Shown here: piece after piece, positions 62,001 through 63,722 of the stretch
Layout of the letters: each line of letters opens with the position of its first letter
How positions within the stretch are numbered: the first letter of the stretch is position 1
Assembly: GCA_035610835.1 (NCBI GenBank)
Contig: CM069455.1
Location: forward strand, 53,982,639-54,046,638
Direction: 5' to 3'
DNA from: Ophiura sarsii
Lineage: Eukaryota; Echinodermata; Ophiuroidea; Amphilepidida; Ophiuridae
Length of the DNA: 64,000 nt
Notes under the pieces: model-generated
What the model was told of the DNA's origin: nothing
What the model saw: the letters and a program-made list of their open reading frames with translations, nothing else
Database searches by the model: none
Program-made: the position numbers and the translations under genes

Positions 62001-63408
62001 CAATTTGGTGTTCCAGTATCGGTCGATACTGGACCATTGAAATTGTACAGTATCGAACAATACTAGCAAATTTTATGTTCCAGTATCGTGCGATACTGGT
62101 ATACCAGTTCTGTATCTGGGACCTAAAATACACTTTTTCCTACTCTTCAATAAAATCCACGAGACAGAGGCATATAATACTCTCATCTTGAAACATATCG
62201 CTATTCTTTATATACTAGCCATTCTTTCTTTAAAAAAAAAAAGTTCACTGTACAACAAGTCCTCTTAGATTAAGTATTATAGCCTATTGGCAGGTTTGAT
62301 AAGGCTAAGTATTCACCCGCCATTTTCAAAGATGGCGACCATATAGCTACGGATAGCAGACTATCCCTTTTCAATATCATCCCCGTCCTTTCATCCCCGT
62401 CAAAATAGCTCACTTGATACCACGTCTTCTTAAATCTTACCAGATTATCGATGATATCCAAGGACCAAATATTACAGGACAGGGTTCCTCTGAATGTAGT
62501 CAGCCTGCAAGCAGCGACACACTTTCCCCAACCAATTGCAATGATGAGGGTTCATCAGATAACGATCAAGATGGCGACGATGAGGACGCTATTGTCACTA
62601 TATTAAACAGTGTCGTCATTTCCGCTAGTATTGGTGATATTGATATCAATAGTCTTCAAGAACCGGCCGTAATAACGCTACGTAATATTAACCAGGATGC
62701 ATTTAATCCTCGATGTGTGTATTGGGATGAGTCGCTGAGAGGTAAATATATTACGTTGCAATTCTCTTAAATAATTTGAACCAAGTAGCTGTCAAGATTT
62801 TTAATCGTGAGTTCAATGCAAACTAGGCTTGTAATATAAAGCGTGCTCACACTCCCGTTCCATTGCTCGACGTCGACGAATATCGGCGCGCGAAATTAAG
62901 GCAGTGACAACCTTTATACAATCGACGTCGACGGATGGGCCTAATGTCGTCGAGAGAATTATCTATATTAATTGTAAACAATCCTGTTACTTTATACTAG
63001 GCTACTATGTGGGTTTGTTGGTGTCAATGCGGCAAGGATAGCTTGTGTCAGTTTGAACAGGCAGGCGTGGGGAATGGATACTATTCACAATGAGTTAGTT
63101 ATTCTTGTTTTATAAGACAAAGATAATATAGCGAGAGCATTTTAAGCTACGGTTGACTTGTTGTTTGTTGTAAAAATGTAATCTCACTCTGTCAAAATAG
63201 CGACATCTTAGCTTAGGATTCCAAAGGGAATAGCACATTGTACCACCATCAGACAGTGGAACCATAAAAACTAAATCAATGCTATTCCGGAAATACAGGT
63301 AACACCGGTGGATGGTCTGAAGAAGGTTGCCAGGTTAACAACGAACAGACGACAGACACATTGACAGTGTGTGAATGCGATCATCTCACTAACTTTGCAA
63401 TGATTATG
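16708..63408 (+). CDS. Giant mosaic adhesion GPCR, ectodomain through GPS (3' part outside window)
   Basis: Thirty-one exons on the + strand join in phase into a 1821-codon open frame without a stop. Approximate residues: signal peptide 1-22, LRR N-cap 26-59, LRRs 60-160, LRR C-cap 161-214, Ly6/uPAR 215-302, lectin 1 303-444, Methyltransf_FA-like 445-591, SRCR 592-729, lectin 2 730-878, SRCR 879-1013, lectin 3 1014-1161, two CBM14 1162-1287, WSC 1288-1383, Thr-rich linker and HRM 1384-1495, GAIN 1496-1814, with the predicted GPS cleavage between L1814 and T1815. The GPS means a seven-helix domain should follow to the right. By family knowledge adhesion GPCRs sit at the plasma membrane and signal through a tethered agonist. 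Ligands here are inferred to be glycans or other surface molecules. The gene could still be two merged genes, since no cDNA was seen; uniform phases and a single start and single GPS argue for one. Confidence 0.8.
16884..18817 (+). other. Intron 1 with degenerate minisatellite and a foldback
   Basis: About 16910-17040 holds a degenerate array of GGTACCCATGTGACAC-like words. About 18297-18503 is bounded by inverted repeats (GATCCCGTCCGCAACTTGTG versus CACAATTTGCTGACGGGATC) and contains two TTAGGG-like words, which I read as chance rather than telomeric. No exon was found between. Confidence 0.55.
18818..18889 (+). CDS. Exon 2: leucine-rich repeat
   Basis: A 72-nt exon, exactly one 24-residue LRR, entered and left in phase 2. 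It reads KLNNNFIVDITRNELENLAS, with leucines and the asparagine of the LxLxxN pattern. Acceptor TTCCAG, donor GTAAGT. One-repeat-per-exon with phase 2 borders is the common gene structure of LRR receptors. Confidence 0.85.
19377..19454 (+). CDS. Exon 3: leucine-rich repeat
   Basis: A 78-nt exon in phase 2-2 reading LNLENNQIRADSIQTGAFRN then LRLLQY. It fits the LxLxxNxI...F..L..L pattern of a 26-residue LRR. Acceptor TCACAG and donor GTAAGT. Confidence 0.85.
19779..20321. mobile_element. TA-flanked inverted-repeat element in intron 3
   Basis: A 543-bp element with ends TACACCCATCAAAATATGTA and its near complement, TA on both sides (19777-19778, 20322-20323), and arms of about 220 bp. The centre holds a tandem triplication of an 18-bp word (GCAGATCATAATCAATAG) at about 20022-20075. 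The ORFs over it are artefacts. Confidence 0.8.
20459..20471 (+). repeat. G13 tract followed by A-rich tracts
   Basis: A run of 13 G follows GACGCACCATTAGATTTTCA, and A13-A15 tracts follow at about 20517-20610. This looks like the end of a further poly-G transposon, but I could not find its other end or a target duplication. Confidence 0.5.
20728..20808 (+). CDS. Exon 4: leucine-rich repeat
   Basis: An 81-nt exon, phase 2-2, reading LDLSGNRIQLNTAQIASELS then YLTSLIA. LDLSGNRI is a textbook LRR strand. Acceptor CTCACAG, donor GTAAGT. Confidence 0.87.
21335..21506. mobile_element. Small MITE with CAGACTCCACAACGCT-type ends, copy 2
   Basis: Left words CAGCATACTCCACAACGCT and right words AGCGTTGTGGAGCATGCAGA then GCCCTTT make an inverted pair of the same family as 10416-10522 and 53643-53786. 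It sits in intron 4, about 75 bp before exon 5. Confidence 0.6.
21582..21653 (+). CDS. Exon 5: leucine-rich repeat
   Basis: A 72-nt, 24-residue LRR exon in phase 2-2, reading LDLANNNINTINEAMVGVFD then RLDT. LDLANNNI matches the LxLxxNxI consensus. Acceptor AATAATAG is pyrimidine-poor but the frame and phase fit on both sides; donor GTAAGT. Confidence 0.83.
22103..23739. mobile_element. TA-flanked element with ~270-bp inverted arms in intron 5
   Basis: Ends TACACTGGCACTCATAAGTA and its reverse complement, TA on both sides (22101-22102 and 23740-23741), total 1637 bp. Arms 22103-22372 and 23453-23739 are strongly matched. The interior ORFs show no transposase motif. Size and target site resemble Tc1/mariner, but the superfamily is not certain. 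Confidence 0.8.
24046..24209 (+). CDS. Exon 6: last LRR half and LRR C-terminal cap
   Basis: Reads LTLTANGLECDCDLIWFKNW then LLNTRYS, with later cysteines at AECYRP and QFCVE. The N..ECDC..xWFxxW pattern with four cysteines is diagnostic of an LRRCT cap. It enters in phase 2 and leaves in phase 1, so it is the switch from the LRR block to the phase-1 module series downstream. Confidence 0.9.
24500..24720. repeat. Foldback element in intron 6
   Basis: AAATGGTGCTAAATAGCTCC at about 24531 pairs with sequence near 24640-24676 that ends GGCACCATTTTC. Outer AT-rich flanks (CAAATATTTACTG versus CAGTAACTATTTG) also pair loosely. Non-coding; exact ends uncertain. Confidence 0.55.
25876..25945 (-). 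pseudogene. tRNA-like sequence (SINE head or tRNA relic)
   Basis: On the minus strand the segment shows an A-box-like TGGCGTGCGTAGGTTGG, then CACGGGTTCGAATTTTCCC resembling a B box and T-arm, spaced as in tRNA-derived SINEs. No complete cloverleaf can be drawn. It lies within the 25354-26654 element. Confidence 0.4.
26221..26293 (-). pseudogene. tRNA-like relic, 73 nt
   Basis: The minus strand contains GTGGGTTCGAGTCCCAT (a full T-arm with B box), an anticodon-arm-like TCGCTTGAGGAGCGA, and an A-box-like GGTTAGTGTAGTAG. The 3' TAGGAGC would need a 5' GCTCCTA, but the 5' side reads AGCACGG, so the acceptor stem is broken. I read it as a tRNA pseudogene or SINE head, not a functional tRNA. Confidence 0.45.
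26793..26869 (+). CDS. Exon 7: Ly6/uPAR domain, first half
   Basis: A 77-nt exon entered in phase 1 and left in phase 0 reading DARCYTCDNVLSNEECTTIS then QCGQTQ. The start pattern C-Y-x-C with later Cys is the first finger of a three-finger Ly6/uPAR (LU) fold. Acceptor CAATGCAG and donor GTTAGT. Confidence 0.82.
26970..27105. mobile_element. Fragment of the 7018-7216 hAT-like MITE family
   Basis: Shares ACTCGAATATTGGGGC, the CTCAACCGACMG words and a terminal CCTGCCTACGCACCGC with the 7018-7216 element, in intron 7. No target duplication seen; probably a decayed copy. Confidence 0.55.
27218..27328. repeat. Hairpin element in intron 7
   Basis: Two arms of about 50 bp (27218-27270 and 27276-27328) are reverse complements containing ACGATGGTCTTATAATG, separated by a very short loop. 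A compact MITE-like palindrome with no coding content. Confidence 0.75.
27909..28095 (+). CDS. Exon 8: Ly6/uPAR domain, second half
   Basis: Starts in phase 0 (TGCQNTIRINDG...) and ends in phase 1. The key signature is GTCWYCCQGDLCNGPE: adjacent cysteines and the terminal C-N of the LU family (CCxxDLCN). With exon 7 it gives ten cysteines, the full set for a three-finger domain. A single LU domain between an LRR block and lectins is unusual. Confidence 0.88.
28096..31073 (+). other. Intron 8, mainly repeat-like sequence
   Basis: Three loose tandem copies of a ~60-bp word rich in GCATTTGATACGCAGTG lie at 28195-28330; a (TCTA)n tract is at 28521-28539. A hydrophobic pyrimidine-driven ORF at 28739-29086 has no homology that I can see. 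From about 30310 to 31065, words like GGCGAACCTGCCC in both orientations suggest a decayed element ending where the SRCR remnant begins. Confidence 0.45.
31074..31113 (+). pseudogene. Remnant of an SRCR exon (module 1)
   Basis: The last 40 bp match the 3' end of the SRCR exons at 43890 and 47736, encoding ASIECGTTQIKRG and followed by the same GTGAGT donor and the same intron sequence. Everything upstream, including the acceptor and five of six cysteines, is missing. A nearby TAG acceptor would give the wrong phase and an early stop, so I take it as non-functional. Confidence 0.75.
31519..31704 (+). CDS. Exon 9: C-type lectin 1, first exon
   Basis: Phase 1-1. Reads LECPTDWALHGDYCYYISGD then TFTYDDAQTNCQGMGA and ending HSQEEQDFIIG. 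It carries the start of a long-form C-type lectin domain: C-P-x-x-W, then YCYY, then A...C and the L.SIHS.EEQ.FI helix. Compared with modules 2 and 3 the leading linker is shorter by six residues. Acceptor TTTGACAG, donor GTAAGG. Confidence 0.9.
31788..33925. mobile_element. ACTTTCCACGCGG-family MITE split by a nested CGTTTT-type element
   Basis: The outer MITE starts TTAACACTTTCCACGCGG at about 31790 and resumes at 33711 (AACAAAACAGAATTTTCAGA...), ending GCCTGCCGCGTGGAAAGC near 33921. The interruption is the element at 31825-33710. The same MITE occupies the same intron position in modules 2 (44918) and 3 (48768), so it pre-dates the module duplications. Confidence 0.75.
31825..33710. mobile_element. 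Nested 1.9-kb element made of AAACGTTTT-rich tandem arrays
   Basis: The ends are CCCAGC and GCTGGG. The left half (to about 32420) is about four copies of a ~147-bp unit with many TAAAACGTTC/AAACGTTTT words. The right half (about 32790-33700) is nearly four copies of a ~240-bp unit with ACACGTTACTACAACGTCC. Between them lie a G-rich tract (about 32420-32450) and a hairpin (about 32652-32725, CTCATTAGCATAATTG and complement). No protein is encoded. Confidence 0.75.
34074..34330. mobile_element. ACTTTCCACGCGG-family MITE, inverted copy in module 1
   Basis: Starts TTAACACTTTCCACGCGG then CAGGCGTCTGCAGAC, and ends GCCGCGTGGAAAG near 34330. It is absent at the matching position of modules 2 and 3, so it inserted after those modules separated. 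A G-rich tract follows at 34388-34433. Confidence 0.8.
34635..34723 (+). CDS. Exon 10: C-type lectin 1, second exon
   Basis: An 89-nt exon, phase 1 to 0, encoding NERLWIGLDDRRSEGDFRWI then DDTP. WIGLDD and the F.W.D turn are central lectin-fold motifs. Acceptor TTTCAG, donor GTAAGT. Confidence 0.9.
34935..35060 (+). repeat. (AG)n microsatellite with G-runs
   Basis: About 125 bp of AG dinucleotides interrupted by two long G-runs in intron 10. The matching introns of modules 2 and 3 contain only short AG tracts (about 46559 and 50676), so the array has expanded in module 1. Confidence 0.95.
35345..35495 (+). CDS. Exon 11: C-type lectin 1, third exon (QPD, WHD)
   Basis: A 151-nt exon, phase 0 to 1. 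It carries QPD (the galactose-type sugar motif of C-type lectins), EDCVYL, then TWHDKRC and SLCKI. The usual Ca2+-binding WND is WHD here, a substitution of a calcium ligand that may weaken Ca2+-dependent sugar binding. Acceptor TTCTTTAG; donor GTTGGT, shared with modules 2 and 3. Confidence 0.88.
35520..35748. mobile_element. MITE with ATCAGTTCNAAATTGGC ends, copy 1
   Basis: TATAGTTGAATCAGTTCCAA and the inverse GCCAATTTTGAACTGATCAA bound a ~229-bp element in intron 11. A second copy lies at 40913-41148. Confidence 0.75.
36616..37512. mobile_element. TIR element with AGGCCAAAAAACAAAAAAGG ends
   Basis: The left TAGGCCAAAAAACAAAAAAG, then GTTTGTTTGTCC, pairs with the right GGACAAACAAACAAC, then a T-run and GCC. 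Sub-terminal GGTCGGTAGGTCGG and CGGTCGGTCGG words recall the element at 5668-6025. About 900 bp, no transposase. Confidence 0.6.
39082..39255 (+). CDS. Exon 12: Methyltransf_FA-like domain, part 1
   Basis: Phase 1-1. Encodes YEYQYIWPKIPADITYVTFR then LRAKNDGHISLSAQ and MYEIG. The F-x-(V/L)-R-A...N-D-G-H-I-x-L-S pattern followed by a YEI strand matches the start of the farnesoic acid O-methyltransferase-like domain (Pfam Methyltransf_FA). In animals this domain is a beta-sandwich module found in many extracellular proteins; catalytic activity is not implied. Confidence 0.78.
39439..40045. mobile_element. Mariner-like MITE, two near-perfect 292-bp inverted arms
   Basis: CAGGGTGGTCCAAAAAAAAC and its complement form the ends, with TA on both sides (39437-39438, 40046-40047). 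The arms 39439-39730 and 39754-40045 are almost identical in reverse complement and are separated by only 23 bp. The mirrored ORFs over each arm are the same sequence read twice. A very recent insertion by its low divergence. Confidence 0.9.
40064..40100 (+). repeat. hAT-like terminus with 24-G run
   Basis: CAGTGGCGTACCC followed by 24 G residues (40077-40100) matches the left ends of the poly-G hAT-like family. I found no matching right end, so this is a solo or truncated terminus in intron 12. Confidence 0.55.
40913..41148. mobile_element. MITE with ATCAGTTCNAAATTGGC ends, copy 2
   Basis: Begins TATAGTCCAATCAGTTCTAA and ends with the inverse GCCAATTTGGAACTGAATGA then ACTATA. It is a full copy of the family at 35520-35748 and ends about 50 bp before exon 13. 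Confidence 0.8.
41197..41328 (+). CDS. Exon 13: Methyltransf_FA-like domain, part 2
   Basis: Phase 1-1, 132 nt, encoding VIGGWNNSRSVIRLCKQCDP and ending AFRDFYISFQ. The IGGWxNxxSVIR motif is the best-conserved signature of this domain family. It joins exon 12 as YEI-G-VIGGW without a gap. Confidence 0.85.
41329..43347 (+). other. Intron 13
   Basis: A (GCC)n/(GCCACC)n tract at 42243-42280 is the only clear repeat. Several ORFs (for example 42089-42328 and 42431-42709) are not supported by motifs or splice context. No RNA gene recognised. Confidence 0.5.
43348..43482 (+). CDS. Exon 14: Methyltransf_FA-like domain, part 3
   Basis: Phase 1-1, 135 nt, reading DGLIQVGLLDRSPFMSYRHS then YIGISTGYGSTGAWVFCGYG. 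The GISTGYGSTGxW ending is the C-terminal hallmark of the family and completes the domain begun in exons 12 and 13 (FYISFQ-DG-LIQVG). No methionine-initiated ORF marks this exon, so simple ORF calling misses it. Confidence 0.85.
43483..43889 (+). other. Intron 14; left border of the tandem module
   Basis: The sequence from about 43780 (CCTCAATATTGTTTAAATTC) to the SRCR exon is nearly repeated at 47620-47735, marking the left side of the young tandem duplication. The upstream part has nothing that I recognise. Confidence 0.6.
43890..44303 (+). CDS. Exon 15: SRCR domain (module 2)
   Basis: Phase 1-1, 414 nt. Shows VRLIGGSNPSEGQVQMQHDG then QWGSICSPLDD, VACRQLGF, DVRCFGNETRLSHCQHSGW and TCVQYASIEC: the six-cysteine pattern of a group A scavenger receptor cysteine-rich domain, about 105 residues, after a ~25-residue linker. 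It has a 9-nt insertion relative to exon 19 (WLTWLND versus WLND). SRCR domains bind proteins or polyanions. The acceptor TATCCTGTAG is preferred because it restores the phase-1 pattern. Confidence 0.9.
44679..44882 (+). CDS. Exon 16: C-type lectin 2, first exon
   Basis: Phase 1-1, 204 nt. Linker DEKSLEKSRERISRQ then VALECPTDWALHGDYCYYIS and HSQEEQDFIIG. Almost identical to exon 20 and closely similar to exon 9. Confidence 0.92.
44918..45149 (+). mobile_element. ACTTTCCACGCGG-family MITE (module 2 copy)
   Basis: Starts near TTAATTCCCACGCTGC, contains AAACAGATTTCTTAGAAACC and CGTCTGCAGACGCCTGCC, and ends GTGGTAAGTGTTAA. It lies at the same place after lectin exon 1 as the copies in modules 1 and 3. 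Confidence 0.8.
45510..45598 (+). CDS. Exon 17: C-type lectin 2, second exon
   Basis: Phase 1 to 0, 89 nt, encoding FNERIWIGLDDRRSEGDFRW then IDDTP. Same structure as exons 10 and 21. Acceptor TTATTGCAG, donor GTAAGT. Confidence 0.92.
46846..46999 (+). CDS. Exon 18: C-type lectin 2, third exon (QPD, WND)
   Basis: Phase 0 to 1, 154 nt. Encodes DFDNWLQRQPDNNGNSEDCV then GKWNDIRCGRLYRSICKI. Both the QPD motif and the Ca2+-binding WND are present, so Ca2+-dependent binding of galactose-type sugars is plausible. One codon longer than its counterparts. Confidence 0.9.
47000..47735 (+). other. Module 2/3 junction
   Basis: 47000-47440 aligns with 51112-51490 after lectin 3, and 47620-47735 aligns with 43780-43889 before SRCR 2. 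The tandem-duplication breakpoint therefore lies between about 47440 and 47620. No gene in it. Confidence 0.65.
47736..48140 (+). CDS. Exon 19: SRCR domain (module 3)
   Basis: Phase 1-1, 405 nt, a near copy of exon 15 with all six SRCR cysteines (SIC, VAC, VRC, SDC, RTC, IEC). Differences from exon 15 include loss of the WLT insertion and YMRGA for FLRGA. Donor GTGAGT shared with exon 15 and the module 1 remnant. Confidence 0.92.
48533..48736 (+). CDS. Exon 20: C-type lectin 3, first exon
   Basis: Phase 1-1, 204 nt. Linker DEKPLEKSRERISRQ then CPTDWAIHGDYCYYISGD and IHSQEEQDFIIG. Only a few residues differ from exon 16. Confidence 0.92.
48768..48919 (+). mobile_element. ACTTTCCACGCGG-family MITE (module 3 copy, internally deleted)
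   Basis: Starts TTAACACTTCCCACGAGG, keeps AAACAGATTTGTCAGAAACC and the GGCATGC segment, then jumps directly to CCATGTGGAAAGTGTTAA. About 80 bp with the CGTCTGCAGACG core are missing compared with the module 2 copy. Confidence 0.8.
49310..49398 (+). CDS. Exon 21: C-type lectin 3, second exon
   Basis: Phase 1 to 0, 89 nt, encoding YERLWIGLDDKRSEDNFRWI then DDTP. Its phase-0 end can join either exon 22 (50961) or the alternative exon at 51540. Confidence 0.92.
50961..51111 (+). CDS. Exon 22: C-type lectin 3, third exon, QPD version
   Basis: Phase 0 to 1, 151 nt. Encodes DFDYWAINQPDDKRNNEDCV then GEWNDILCDTLHRSICKI. Contains QPD and WND. Acceptor ATTCTTTAG, donor GTTGGT. Confidence 0.9.
51540..51789 (+). 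CDS. Alternative exon 22b: C-type lectin 3 last exon, EPN version with Thr-rich tail
   Basis: Begins in phase 0 after TTATCTCAG and encodes VVYSNWADGEPNGNINKHC then KGKWNDQQCRDEIGYICKM, the complete C-terminal half of a C-type lectin with EPN (mannose-type) and WND. It then runs into a Thr/Ser-rich tail (MTTTSSMSNTPVTTTTTSM). It cannot follow exon 22 because that exon ends in phase 1, so it would replace exon 22. Two GTATGT donors (after 51753 and 51789), 36 nt apart and both phase 1, allow splicing to exon 23. If neither is used the frame stops at 51881, giving a possible truncated form. Alternatively it is a relic of a fourth lectin. Confidence 0.7.
51790..52777 (+). other. Intron before the chitin-binding exon
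   Basis: 51925-52140 resembles the region after lectin 1 (35860-35915 and 38310-38440), for example CTGAGTCCCAAACGGAGTAC and TTGTCATTTTATACAAATCG. Modules 1 and 3 thus share downstream spacer, which fits their being the outer copies of an ancestral tandem array. No gene. Confidence 0.55.
52778..53155 (+). CDS. Exon 23: two chitin-binding type-2 (CBM14) domains
   Basis: Phase 1-1, 378 nt, coding for two tandem ~55-residue peritrophin-A repeats. Repeat 1: FTCTGKADGLLYPDPTDCTQ, then FYTCFNGG, CQPTLVFNPYCSCCD. Repeat 2: FTCEGKNEGFYPDPEDCTAF then FECNDAG, CNEGTVFNPNCPCCDWP. The DP.DC..F..C.......C..G..FN....CD pattern is the CBM14 signature and predicts binding to chitin or GlcNAc polymers. The end is placed at GTAAAC to preserve phase 1. 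Confidence 0.93.
53643..53786. mobile_element. Small MITE with GAGCAKACTCCACAACGCT ends, copy 3
   Basis: GCGCTGAGCATACTCCACAA at the left and AGCGTTGTGGAGTCTGCTGA then GCCCTT at the right are inverted. Same family as 10416-10522. Non-coding, in intron 23. Confidence 0.75.
54033..54522. mobile_element. PIF/Harbinger-like MITE with TAA target duplication
   Basis: Ends GGGAGCAGTTCCATTTGTAC and its reverse complement, flanked by TAA on both sides (54030-54032, 54523-54525). The 3-bp TWA duplication and G-rich terminus fit PIF/Harbinger. The interior has repeated GGCCCCGATGA words in both orientations. It ends only 53 bp before exon 24. Confidence 0.82.
54576..54863 (+). CDS. Exon 24: WSC domain
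   Basis: Phase 1-1, 288 nt, encoding EPTYIGCFVDAEDRALPD, then LCFAHCLSGGYRYAGLQFST, QCFCGRDG and ECSSTCRGNPAQLCGSAWRM then NIYSL. YIGCF.D...R.L, CFCG and C..CxGN..Q.CGG-like (here CGS) W..N.Y are the WSC signature of eight cysteines. WSC domains bind carbohydrate, for instance beta-1,3-glucan in fungal sensors. Confidence 0.95.
54864..57159 (+). other. Intron 24
   Basis: A 24-bp tandem duplication (GCGTATGGTCGGTGGTATTA) is at about 55433-55481. The segment 55700-56060 shares CCCCTTTTT-type words with the poly-G element at 10791-11191 and may be a diverged relative. The foldback at 56225-56459 is listed separately. Confidence 0.5.
56225..56459. mobile_element. 235-bp MITE with ~51-bp inverted termini
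   Basis: AGGGATGGCATCCAGATTCG, then TACGGATTGAAAACCGTAG, is matched by its reverse complement at 56409-56459, ending GCCATCCCT. The arms are near perfect; the flanking duplication is unclear. Confidence 0.8.
57160..57382 (+). CDS. Exon 25: Thr-rich linker and start of HRM domain
   Basis: Phase 1 to 2. A mucin-like PPVTTATTMESTTLPTPTRS stretch is followed by MCYAEVTDEGDRGLIEWPT and DCPYQTSIGETKTASRRW. The G-x-I-x-WP-x-T ... CP ... R-x-W-C arrangement is that of the hormone receptor motif (HRM) domain that often precedes GAIN in adhesion GPCRs. Confidence 0.85.
57485..57703 (+). mobile_element. ACTTTCCACGCGG-family MITE, copy in intron 25
   Basis: Contains AGATTTTTCAGAAACCTTTC, AATACTAGGCATGTTTGTAC and CGTCTGCAGACGCCTGCCG, and ends GGGAAAGCGTTAA. 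A second, inverted copy follows at 57893, so the pair could fold on itself. Confidence 0.8.
57893..58128 (-). mobile_element. ACTTTCCACGCGG-family MITE, inverted copy in intron 25
   Basis: Starts TTAACACTTTCCACGTGGCA and ends near GCCGGTGGAAATTGTG. Opposite orientation to the copy 190 bp upstream. Confidence 0.8.
58342..58454 (+). CDS. Exon 26: HRM end and linker to GAIN
   Basis: Phase 2 to 1. Completes the HRM (W-C-TYIDEGNIGARWEPANVDDC) and enters the GAIN N-terminal helices (LEELADEEITE). Acceptor TTATGTAG, donor GTACGT. Confidence 0.83.
58587..58827 (+). CDS. Exon 27: GAIN subdomain A
   Basis: Phase 1 to 2, 241 nt. Helical sequence (VSEMLLVVTSNPSALDDNDV, then NAVVTIEHMSASLDTLQ and DILTNVLETVNQMVDVP) typical of the alpha-helical GAIN-A region of adhesion GPCRs. 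The acceptor TCAATCACAG is strong. Confidence 0.85.
59045..59210 (+). CDS. Exon 28: GAIN A/B boundary
   Basis: Phase 2 to 0. Encodes ILKTIDEFALGVQLSTPSII then the strand-like VDMAVVTIDNTNMGVDVLF. The IL..ID.fA..l pattern is the last helix of GAIN-A, followed by the first beta strands of GAIN-B. Confidence 0.85.
59211..60957 (+). other. Intron 28
   Basis: Has a 20-G run (59666-59685) followed by a short GT tract. No inverted termini, exon or RNA gene recognised. Confidence 0.5.
60958..61119 (+). CDS. Exon 29: GAIN subdomain B
   Basis: Phase 0-0, 54 codons. ASVLLPNSLLQTVADDIERC then QFVMYQDTTFFQ corresponds to the conserved A.I.LP..LL and R..F..Y....LF strands of GAIN-B. Confidence 0.87.
61498..61781. 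repeat. Foldback element in intron 29
   Basis: Left arm TTTGTCAAATTTCGTCACAC with CATACAATTCCCTAGGAAT and right arm ATTCCTAGGGAATTGTATGA with GTGTGACAAAATTTGACA are reverse complements; the AT-rich middle also pairs loosely. A MITE-like palindrome of ~280 bp. Confidence 0.7.
61973..62101. repeat. Cluster of four short palindromes
   Basis: The motif CCAGTATCG-N(1-2)-CGATACTGG occurs at about 61977, 62013 and 62083, with a degenerate copy (ACAGTATCGAACAATACTA) at about 62047. Each is a self-complementary ~20-mer and they are spaced about 35 bp apart. No flanking element recognised. Confidence 0.8.
62444..62741 (+). CDS. Exon 30: GAIN-B and start of GPS
   Basis: Phase 0 to 1, 298 nt. After an acidic, Ser-rich insert (DEGSSDNDQDGDDEDAI) it reads VTILNSVVISASIGDIDI, LQEPAVITLRN and RCVYWDESLRG. 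EPAVITL and the C-x-Y/F-W-D motif are invariant GAIN/GPS features. The polar insert is a surface loop, probably disordered. Confidence 0.9.
62742..63298 (+). other. Intron 30
   Basis: Holds two inverted GTCGACG-type words (TCGACGTCGACGAATATCGG and ATCGACGTCGACGGATG) at about 62867 and 62924. Nothing else recognised. Confidence 0.5.
63299..63408 (+). CDS. Exon 31: GPS with HLT cleavage site
   Basis: Phase 1 to 0, encoding NTGGWSEEGCQVNNEQ, then TLTVCECDHLTNFAMIM. All GPS residues are present: W, the cysteines of GC and CEC, and the HL-T triad for autoproteolysis. The residues after T (TNFAMIM) would form the tethered agonist (Stachel). The next exon, outside the window, should encode the first membrane helices. 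Confidence 0.95.
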
Positions 63409-63477
63409 GTAAGAGCTCTTGTAATACTCCGTGCGTCAGGTGGTGTATGGTCCGCAAGAATTCAAGTTAATGTATGG

Positions 63478-63722
63478 TAACACTTTGTACGCTGCTACTG
63501 GTTTACCAGTATACAAAACAGATTTTTCAGAAACCTTTCCCATCTTTCAGAAGTCAAATATTACCGAACAAATACTAAGCATGTTTGTACTTTTAATGCA
63601 TTTCTCATGGTGATTTCGCATATGGTGATATGAACGTCAATAATGTTGACATTTTTGGAACATTTTGTGAAATTTTTGAACAGTCGTCTGCAGACGCCTC
63701 CTGCCGTGTGGAAAGCGATAAA
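63478..63722 (+). mobile_element. ACTTTCCACGCGG-family MITE in intron 31
   Basis: Starts GTAACACTTTGTACGCTGC, contains AAACAGATTTTTCAGAAACC and CGTCTGCAGACGCCTCCTGC, and ends GTGTGGAAAGCGATAA. The remainder up to 64000 shows no exon that I can recognise. Confidence 0.8.
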
